NCBI GenBank assembly: GCA_034231615.1
Contig: CM067298.1
Location: forward strand, 20,155,478-20,219,477
Direction of reading: 5' to 3'
Source: Meghimatium bilineatum
Taxonomy: Eukaryota > Mollusca > Gastropoda > Stylommatophora > Philomycidae
DNA: 64,000 bases
Under the pieces are notes generated by a model, which worked only from the letters and a program-made list of their open reading frames with translations, was not told the DNA's origin and did no database searches. A program made the translations under genes and the position numbers. Of the stretch, positions 55,990 to 64,000 are shown piece after piece. Every line of letters begins with the position of its first letter. Within the stretch, counting starts at the first letter, position 1.

Positions 55990-58450
55990 GGGTCGTAGGG
56001 TACCACATTGGGTGCTTCAGCATACAAGAGTCCTCCAGCGATTTCTCCCTTCAGTGATGTGGATGAGTGAGGAAAAATATTGTCATGTTCATTCCTTGAT
56101 GTTGTCTGTCCATGTCTTTATACGCCTTCCTCTGCTTCTTTTCCCATTGACGATTCCCTACAGTATCGTTTTTGACAAAGAATTATGTCTGCATTCATGT
56201 CCAAACCATGCTAATTGTCGCAGTTTCACTGCTGAAAGCAATGGTTCTTGTAGACCTGCATGCATCTATATTTTATTTCTTACGTACGCATTTGTCTTGT
56301 GCTCTCTAAAAGCCTGTAGTCGTCTATCCATGTCCGTAGCGTGTTCATCTCTCACAGCCATGCAGCAGAGCAGAAAGCACGCGTGAGTTATAGAGTTTTA
56401 TTTTCAGTCCAGCACTCATGGTGTGGTTTTTTTTTCAAATTAAATTTAGCCTTGGCATAGAGGCTAGAGCCATCTCCAGCCTTATTTGTAATTATGTTTT
56501 ATTTGTAATTATGTTTTTATTTGTAATTATGTTTTTATTTGTAATTATGTTTTTATTTGTAATTATGTTTTTATGTGTAATTATGTTTTTATATGTAATA
56601 ATGTTTTTATTTGTAATTATGTTTTTATGTTATTATGTAATTATTTGTGTAAATATTTTTTTTATCGCTGCATATGCTAGATCCGGGATATTTGAAAGTA
56701 TTCACCTCTTCAAGCTTATAACCACACATTATGATGTTGGCCTATTTTTCTGTATTAACCAATATCTAGCTCTTTTCTGTGTTGATTTCCATTTCGTACT
56801 TGCTGGTAACTTTTTCCAACTTTGCTGTTAGCTCTTGCAATGATTGTTCTGACCCAGCTATACGATCTGTATCATCAGCGATAAGCAAGTTACAAATAAG
56901 GTGAGATCGGATCGATATAGACGTTTTGTAATCATGCAGTGTCTCTTGTATGATGTGCTCTAGGTATATGTTGAAAAAATACTGGAGACATTATGCATCC
57001 TTGTCGACCTCACACATAATTTTTTAAAGAACTCTCCAATTGTATTATTTGATAAGATAGAATTACTTGCATTTTTGTAAAGTATTCAACAATGTCTATG
57101 ATTGTGGTTTCAAATTTAAATTGTCTCAGTATATGCCACAGACCATCATACAAAACACAGTCAAAGGTCTTTTGCACAATCAAAGTAATTGTGGTATAGA
57201 TAACGTTGTTGCTGAGATATTGTTAATTAATATTCTGATGCTAAAAAATATTTGTGCAACAGTGCTTCTGTTTATTCTGCAAACAGCTTGTTATTCTGCA
57301 ATTAATTATTCGGATTTGTGCTTTATTCTGTTAAGTAGTATTTTGAGCATCACTTTATTCGGGTGCGTTATAAGGCTAATGGTTCTGTAATTCTTACACA
57401 CTTTCACATTTCCTTTCAAGGGAATTTCCATACAGAGGGCCATTATTTTGTGCTCCATATATTCTGGCAGATTTTGGTCATAGTATTTACCACATTAATG
57501 CCCCTAGTATTTCAAGAGTTCTGTTGGAATGTTGTTTACACCAAGTGACTTCACTACTTTCATCGTTCATATTGTCTCTTTTATTTCATCTACTAGAATT
57601 TATGCATTTTCTTTTTCTCTGTTGCTTAGTTCAGAATTCTAAAATAGTGTGTAGTCATGATTTTACATACAGTTATACAGCTCCTTGCAATACTCTGTCC
57701 ATCTTTTGACTATATCTGTTGTTTCATTGAGTATCTTTCCGCGTTTGTCTTCTATCGTAGAATTTTTGGTCTGTTTTGCTGTGTTATCTTTCTTAGCGTG
57801 TCTTATGCTACCTTACTGTTTCCGTGTTTAAAATCTTGTATTTATGGTTTCTTATTGTTCCTCTAGCAATGCTTCTTTTGCTTGTTTTATTTTCCTTTTG
57901 ATATTTTGGTTTATTTTGCTATGTTCCTTTGCCATTTCATGGCGTAGGCTTTCTTAATCGTTTTTTCATTTCTCTCAATTCATTACACAATTTCACGATA
58001 TCATCGGTTACCCAAGGTTTGTGTGTTATTCCTCGTGTCCCTAATGTTTCTCCTGCTGATTCTAATAAAGTTTCTTTCATGGCTTCTGTGAGAGAGTTAA
58101 CATCTTCATTTACAAGGTTTAGCGCTGCAAATTTTTCTGCTACTGTTGCCTCAAATATTTTTGCTGCTATTTCTGGATCTTTCAATTTTTCTAGATTAAA
58201 TTTTAACCGTGTTCATATGTTTTGAGTATGATTCTTTTAAAATGTAATTTTGATCGTCAATGGAACCATTCCATGGTCCCTACCGATGTCAGCTCCTATA
58301 ACAGTTCGTGTTTGTGCTGTGTTTATGGTGAACTTGAATTTTTTCGATGTAAGAATGAAATCAATTTGCCCAAATGCCTGCAACCAAATTTTAATAGTTA
58401 ACTAATGCTTCTGAAATCTGCTGACTGAATTCATAGCTGCTATAGTTACA
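55990..58450 (-). mobile_element. Longest LINE copy: endonuclease end, RT and C-terminus, family C
   Basis: Reading leftwards from 58400: GQIDFILTSKKFKF and RTVIGADIGRDHGMVPLTIK (end of the endonuclease domain, with the conserved DH). Next an 82-codon linker frame at 58185-57937 (MKDPEIAAKIFEATVAEKFA). Then RT motifs LKGNVKVCKNYRTISLITHP and NKVMLKILLNRIK near 57400, and NLLIADDTDRIAGSEQSLQE with IADD at 56872-56883 in place of YADD/FADD. Last come MALASMPRLNLI near 56465 and KLYNSRVLSALLHGCER, with an RQRKAYKD-like C-terminus ending near 55990. It lacks the 5' end and has many stops. An 18-bp minisatellite interrupts it at 56483-56640. Confidence 0.88.
56483..56640 (+). repeat. 18-bp minisatellite inside a LINE copy
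   Basis: About nine units of atttgtaattatgttttt (18 bp) sit between the LINE segments FKYPGSSI and MALASMPRL. The plus-strand frame is open because the unit is six codons (FVIMFL repeats). Confidence 0.92.
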
Positions 58451-59044
58451 TTACCTACATTCATGTACCAATAACTGCTAATATCATGGATGGACATGTG
58501 CATTGAATGTGACTTAAAAACCGAACATGTCCTAGCACAACAGAAAAGAACATGTGAAAGCTATAAAAACGTTTTGATTTAAAAAAAGACAAATGCTATT
58601 ACCACGAGTGAGGTACAAATAAAAAAGTCACTTAGGCAGTTCTATGTTGGCTATGCAAGATCCATAAGTTACTGTCTCTCTCTCTAGACCAGGGTTTCTC
58701 CAGCATTTCAGACTTCGAACACAGACACATCGAGATTATTATTACTGAGGACGTCTGCTGTATGACATATAAAATTAAGTGAACGAACTTTGACCTTCTT
58801 AGAGGTAAAGTTTATAACTGAAGGCTTAGTATCTTAAGGTATAAGGACACCCCTCCAAATCCAACATGCGACATATAAATAAACATAGAACTGTTAAACA
58901 TCAGACGAGAAAGAGCTCCGAAAGACAGTATAGTAAGAGATAAAGCATCCAAATAGTGTTATTGAAAAAATGTGGAAACCTAAGGTAAATAATCCTGTAT
59001 ATATCACAGCTACACATTAGAAAAAGAAGTACAGAAAGAATATT
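58451..59044. other. Unassigned sequence
   Basis: No supported gene. ccagggtttctccagcattt at about 58689 resembles a hAT-type left end, but no partner end was found. Confidence 0.35.
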
Positions 59045-60165
59045 ATTTTCCAGAGGGGATATAACTATATCATGCCTTAGTCCACAACCAAATAAACAAC
59101 TTAAACATAATTTCTCGATAAAACTAACATAGAAGATACGCTGACTTAAATCTTAAAACATGTTAACTGGAAATGATAGATTATACTGATGGATCAGCAG
59201 TCAAAAGAGTGCAGAGCTGAGGTGCTGAAGTGTACATGAAATATCAAGAAAATGAAAATGAATCCACATGTTTACCAACTGGATTCTTCTGCTTCAACTG
59301 CTCTGCGGAAGTACAGGCTCTAGTTTAGCATCTCCGCTTAAATTATGAAAAATATTTTTTTTAAACCAATGTAAAAGCTGATTTCTCTTATTTCTTATTT
59401 GTGAAATATTTCTCAAACTTTTGGCAACGATGAACTGCCAGACCTGAAGGAAGTCATACGAGAAATGAGCGTCGAAATGGTAGTGCTGCAATGGATACCC
59501 TTCCACTGTGACATACCAAGAAATGGAAAGGCAGATATGCTAGAAAAAAGATGAAGCAACACAGGAACATAAAGACAAGAATATAACCTACCAGGAAACA
59601 AGTGCTACCAGGAAACAAGGGCTACCAGGAAACAAGGGCTACCAGGAAACAAGGGCTACCAGGAAACAAGGGCTACCAGGAAACAAGGGCTACCAGGAAA
59701 CAAGGGCCCTCATCAAAGCTATTAGGAAAGTCGACCATCGGAACATAAAGACAAGAATATAACCTACCAGGAAAGAAGGGCCCTCATCAAAGCTATTAGG
59801 AAAGTCGACCACCCCCCACCCCCCAAAAAAACAAAAAACTATCATTTTCTCGACAGAGCTGAGCAGTTAACATCTTCTGCATAAGGACAGGACACAATAG
59901 AGTTAACATTTATTTAAATAGACTAAGACTAGTTCCATAACTTCTGTGTACATGTGAACAAGCAGCACACGGAACATATCATGCGAAACTTCACTACACT
60001 AAACCAGTTAAGAGAGCAGTACTCGCCCACAGAAACAGATATCCAAAGAAAGCTGTATGGGAGCCTTGAGGAGCTTTCAAATACAACAACATTTATTTAA
60101 AAAGACCTCACATTTGCTGTGTATAAATGTTAAACTATGAACGAGAAGAAGAAGAAATTGAAACG
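59045..60165 (+). mobile_element. LINE copy with RNase H domain, family D
   Basis: Broken plus-strand frames give YTDGSAVKR at about 59174 (the RNase H start, with the first catalytic Asp) and CFNCSAEVQAL (consensus SNYxAExxAL, catalytic Glu). After an unrelated or decayed stretch come MVVLQWIPFHCDIPRNGKAD and MLEK (consensus QWIPxHCxIxGNExADxLAK). Then NITYQE, LIKAI, IRTGHNR-like sequence, TEHIMRNFTTLNQLREQYSP and KLYGSLEELSNTTTFI. The end is gaacgagaagaagaaga, as at 39590. Position 59588-59710 is expanded into a minisatellite. Confidence 0.85.
59588..59710 (+). repeat. 17-bp minisatellite inside the RNase H linker
   Basis: Seven units of taccaggaaacaagggc (first has gtgc). It arose from LINE codons TYQE. 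A larger duplication follows: cataaagacaagaatataac plus ctaccaggaa occurs at about 59571 and again at about 59741, each followed by gccctcatcaaagctattag. Confidence 0.93.
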
Positions 60166-60310
60166 TTAGATAACTGCCAACATAAATTAATCATTATTTA
60201 AATATCATTTATAACTCATCAGTTGAACTGTTTTTAAGCATATGTTGCCTGTATATACTACGTCTTAATTATAAAGAATGGCCTCTGCGACATAAGAGCT
60301 ACTGACAATT
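60166..60310. other. Short spacer
   Basis: No feature. Confidence 0.3.
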
Positions 60311-60457
60311 GGGAAATCAAATCTTCTTGATCTTTATGAGTTATTTGACTATTTCTGTGACTTTCATCGGTCACTTTGATTGTACTTTGTGTGACAGCAA
60401 ATGAAGTTCACAGAAATAGTTAAATCATTCATTTTAGAAGTTTTTGATTACCCATTA
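60311..60457. mobile_element. Foldback element
   Basis: Arms 60311-60367 and 60401-60457 are imperfect reverse complements. The inner 25 nt match best (tttgactatttctgtgactt against its complement in caaatgaagttcacagaaat). The 33-nt loop contains a smaller gtcac/gtgac pair. No coding content; possibly the hairpin remains of a MITE. Confidence 0.6.
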
Positions 60458-61861
60458 ACAAATACGTTTTTTAATCCGAGGGACACGCGAACCCTGGGGT
60501 TGAGCTGAAATAAAATAGTCAAATTATGCAAGTGGAGCTGCTGTTCACGCTGTTACATTTTCAAGGTCTTTTGCTTTTATTCATTAGTGAACTGAATGTA
60601 TTTACATTTCTATATTATATTTTAGTTTCTTACGTAAATTATAATTTAGATATTTTCGTTGAAGAAGTATCTTAGTCAATATATCTGTTATTACAAATAA
60701 GTGCTACATTCTGTTAGTTTTATGCTTTCATAATTTGTTATTCCATCTTTCTGACTTTTTCTAACATGTCCATGTAGTAGATTTTCTCAGAATGATGCAA
60801 GTTTTCCAAATGTCCCCACCCCTTAAATGGTTTGTCCTTAATGCCGCACCCGACAATGTATTTTGATTGATGTCTCTGATGCGGCAGCCTCACTGCATCT
60901 TCCCACGGTGCGGCCCCGTTTCTATCAATATACATTTAAACTGTCACTTGTACCTGTGCCGTTGAACGTAGTGGGTGGGGGGGGGGGGTGGATAAAGAGG
61001 ACTTATGAGTTGTGTGACCATTTATTTCGCAGTGCCCATGGTCAGCCAGTGTGTCTTTACGGTTTATTTTATGTTTTATTTCATTTTTAGTTGTTCCTCC
61101 ACTCTTAGTTTACTATTGTTGTAATAATTCATATCTATTCTTGTTTGTTGTTTCTACTCTTTGATTTTTGATTAAAAAATTTTGCATATGTCTTGGTATA
61201 TTTATGTTTATCCTTTTATTCATTAGTCTTTTTTAAATTTTTTTCTGTCATCTATTTAATCACGAAGTCATAAATGTGTTAATCACATCTAGTGATTTGT
61301 GCTTAGTGATGAGTAATTTGTTGTTGGTATTTTAATCTTTTATACTTTTGTGTTTAATTTAATTATGTCTTCTTTATATTTCAAGTATGTTCACTTGATT
61401 AGATAAACCTGTGTGTCTATGAGTTCACACTGTTATTATCATATGAAGTGACTTGTCAGTATATCACAATGAGTTCAAAAATAGTGAAGTCATATCTGTT
61501 TCTCCAGATTTATGTTCCTGTATTGATTTCTCCTAGCTATGTTAGAATTAGTCTTTTATGGTTATTATTATGATTGTTAATGAACGTCTTTATTGAGTCA
61601 TTTCTTTCAAGTCCAGTAATCATTTTGTTTATAGATGGGCGGTTCCTGATTTGTTTCCACATGACGTGATTATTTCAGATACATAAAAAATACAAAATAA
61701 CAAAACGAATTGGTAATTCTTACAATACAAAGACCACATAGTAGAAGGAAAAGACACAAACGAATATAACAAAACAAATCAAATCAGATCGTCTTTTCAA
61801 TGAAATGGGAGTTATTACGTAAATGATAGACGGCACAAAGGGGACAGCTGATCTTCTTATT
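60458..61861. other. Unassigned AT-rich sequence
   Basis: About 1.4 kb. A 65-codon minus-strand frame (60738-60935) lies in slightly GC-richer sequence and includes YIVGCGIKDKPFKGWGHLEN; it was not recognised. A G-run lies at about 60974-60987. The rest is T-rich. Confidence 0.4.
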
Positions 61862-62135
61862 GTGCGTTCCTTTTCAAACACATGCAGATCATCAAGATGT
61901 AGTTCGGAGAACGAAATGCTTCGTGCTTTGGTTTACAGCTTGGCTGCTAGGTATACTTTTTTCTTACATAAAACGTATAATTTTAGCATCTCTTCTGGGT
62001 CATTTTGACTCCGTATGCAGTGGAGCAGCCAACTCCTCCACAAAATCCCACTTTGTCGCCTCCCACGATATCCTTGGCAGGGTAACAGTGTTGCCATTCC
62101 TTTCTCATTCTCCAGGCCCCACCAAAACACGGCTG
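61862..62135 (-). repeat. Family G dispersed repeat, copy 9 (long, diverged)
   Basis: Plus-strand landmarks in family order: ttttcaaacacatgcagatc, aagatgtagttcggagaacg, tttggtttacagcttggctg, cagccaactcctccacaaaa, ttgtcgcctcccacgatatc and aggccccaccaaaacacgg. The tail position shows gtgcgttcc without a clear GAA run. Confidence 0.7.
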
Positions 62136-62589
62136 GTAAAGGCGATAGACCTTCGATTGGTGGAAACAGCGATTCAGTTTTTGTGTGCTTATGATAAACC
62201 ATGACATGAGTTCGGTGGTGAATAAACACATGGATCCTTTATTTTGTGTTGTGTTTATTTGTATTTTGTTATAACGTTTCAACCATTAATCAATAGAGAA
62301 ATTGCAACACAACTAAGATCTTACATGCACAAATTGTAACACAGGGTAATGTCGTTGTGGAAATGCATAACATTTTGCACTTATTGAAAAAAGACACAGA
62401 TTACGACATTCATAGTCCGATTTATTCAGAATCTTCACGTGATGTTTGTACATATCTGCAACTTTTGTTGCTGAACATTTCCATAGCACATATCTATCAC
62501 CTGAGTGTTTACGTGAGTGCTACTAAATCGTACTCCAAGTATCACTGGACTCGGTGTGTAATTTTAAGTATTTAGGCGAAATGTTTTCA
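62136..62589. other. Unassigned sequence
   Basis: No supported gene. A weak copy of the GAAACGTT motif lies at 62268-62285 on the minus strand. Confidence 0.35.
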
Positions 62590-62660
62590 GTGATTATTTC
62601 AAAGGATAAACCGTTTGCCTTGTGCAAGATATCGCGTGTTCGAATCCTGCATATGACTTT
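62590..62660 (+). other. tRNA-like fragment (box B only)
   Basis: tgttcgaatcc at 62637-62647 matches box B at 10 of 11 positions. The preceding ccgtttgccttgtgcaagat resembles an anticodon arm, but no good box A is present about 43 nt upstream. Probably the decayed head of a SINE. Confidence 0.4.
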
Positions 62661-63104
62661 TTGATGTTGTTTCAGAGATCCCTTAAGAGTTATCGCTTGA
62701 AGCTACTGATATACGTACTGAGAGTACATATGAAAATAAATGAGTACAATGAATTTATTTTTCTACGTATTATGAATTATTATTTGTTTCAGGAGCGCAT
62801 CTTTGGAGCCACAAGAAAAACCTTGAAATTTTATTATTTTGTATTATAATCGTCCAAACAATTCATATATTTATATGTATGCGCCCCTTGTAATGCCTTT
62901 TCTGGTTCATGGGTGTCAAATTATAGTACAATGTGGTAAAACCCCATCTTGCAATTCAAAATATACCAATTTGATATTGGATGTGCTAAACTGAAAGCAG
63001 TATATACCTGAACTATTCTTTAAACCACTACACAGTGTATCCCCTTTGTCCTTACTACATCCAGTAACCTTTATTTGAATTCATACCTTGTGAAACTGCG
63101 TTTC
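62661..63104. other. Unassigned sequence
   Basis: No supported feature. Confidence 0.35.
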
Positions 63105-63330
63105 AACCCATCGGCCACACAATACACTAAGCTTATGTGTAGTGTATCGTATCAAGAATGTAGTCGTCACTCCAGCATCTTTTGGCTGGAGATATTTTCT
63201 AGGCAATATAAATACGTTCAGTCGTGTGATATTGCTTTCTAAACGGTACGCGGGGACATTTGTCTGAGACGAGATTCGAACACATTAACTTGGCCGTCAC
63301 AGACGCGCTGCAAACTGAGCTTACAAAACG
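63105..63330 (-). mobile_element. tRNA-derived SINE, family 2, copy 2
   Basis: The minus strand carries aagctcagttt (box A-like, 63312-63322), gtctgtgacggccaag, and gttcgaatctc (box B, 63271-63281). Then come agaaagcaat, actgaacgtatttatattgc and ctagaaaat, which match the plus-strand copy at 11680-11905 in the same order. Opposite orientation and no LINE at either edge. Confidence 0.75.
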
Positions 63331-63823
63331 ATTTATTAATTTTCTCAGTAGAATTATTTCAGATCCCTGACTAAAATTTATGGCAATGGTCGGCAACTTA
63401 TAGTCCGCGGCGTCACCCTGCTCGCCGACTCAAATTTTCAGGCCCGCTAGTACTCAGAGATCGTAATTGCTGACTCGCTGTACTTTTTAAAAGAGGAATG
63501 CAAGTGTATCTTTCGCTTTCTCTAGAATCACATAGCCGTAATAAATTGTATAAATTTGTCTGTTCGTAAATATACACATGTTTCATGACCACAAGTTAAA
63601 CCATTTAACATTGTACATCGAGTAATATTAACGTGTATAATTGAGCTTTTATGTAAGCTTTATTTTCGTACAAAGCAGCCAGCTGTATTTTATTTGTATC
63701 CGCCATCAGATAAAAAACGATTACTGACTTCTTGTGTATGTATGATATAGGGTGTCTATAAAGACGGTGTTCACTGAGACCATACAGAATCATACGGAAT
63801 ACTCACAACTTATATGACGTAGT

Positions 63824-63829
<6 letters not shown>
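63331..63829. other. Unassigned sequence
   Basis: caatggtcggcaactta at 63385 resembles a hAT-type end, but no partner was found. No gene. Confidence 0.35.

Positions 63830-63884
<55 letters not shown>
63830..63884 (+). repeat. (TA)n microsatellite
   Basis: About 55 bp of uninterrupted TA dinucleotide. Confidence 0.97.
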
Positions 63885-63888
<4 letters not shown>

Positions 63889-64000
63889 TACACAGCCTTT
63901 TTGTAGATAATCGGTACATTATCAAATCAGCGTACATAGAGTGTTTATTGTGATGTATTTTTAAATAATCTCTATGGAAGTATGTCTAAGGTTAACATTA

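Noticed and set aside
58689-58720. hAT-type left terminus
   Set aside because: No matching right end or target duplication was found nearby.
60738-60935. 65-codon minus-strand frame in GC-richer sequence as a host exon
   Set aside because: No recognised domain and no clear splice sites; it could not be supported.

Overview
This is a eukaryotic, AT-rich, repeat-dominated stretch of an animal genome, with a 100-N scaffold gap at 32612-32711. No host gene could be supported: there is no convincing exon series, conserved host domain or structural RNA gene. Nearly every coding-like signal is a decayed piece of a LINE (non-LTR retrotransposon) protein. The LINE families, tRNA-derived SINEs and mariner- and hAT-like MITEs suggest a lophotrochozoan, most likely a gastropod mollusc. 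That assignment comes from recalled resemblance and was not checked by search.

Layout. 0-12 kb holds LINE 3' ends (180-640, 1095-1485, 1692-1945, 5109-5470, 7030-7330, 8788-9265), a tRNA-derived SINE (4141-4376), several copies of a dispersed repeat with a GAA tail (called family G here), and minisatellites with 20-, 24-, 27-, 30-, 39-, 44/45- and 48-bp units. 12-21.5 kb is a minisatellite belt: units of 48, 49/51, 42 (open reading frame of 368 codons), 23, 34 and 21 bp. The 21-bp array is about 2.7 kb long. 21.5-32 kb has little recognisable content apart from MITEs, a foldback element, LINE ends and a GC-rich repeat (family R). 32-42.5 kb has LINE pieces including a reverse transcriptase core, a clean 185-bp hAT-type MITE with a perfect 8-bp target duplication, a SINE inserted inside a 25-bp minisatellite, a 45-bp minisatellite, and a LINE end with a long hairpin at its 5' junction. 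42.5-52 kb is mostly featureless, with three LINE 3' ends, family R and a 33-35-bp minisatellite. 52-64 kb contains a MITE nested in another TIR element, the longest LINE copy (about 2.4 kb, endonuclease end to C-terminus, minus strand), two other LINE copies with RNase H or pre-RNase-H parts, a foldback element and a second copy of another SINE family.

How it fits together. The window reads as a mobile-element graveyard in which LINEs supplied reverse transcriptase and SINEs and short repeats with similar 3' tails were probably copied in trans. Short tandem duplications then expanded into about 25 minisatellites, some inside LINE copies. By my own boundaries these arrays cover roughly 11 kb, about one sixth of the window. 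Long open frames in the arrays arise because unit lengths are divisible by three or because the unit lacks stops; they should not be read as genes without transcript evidence.
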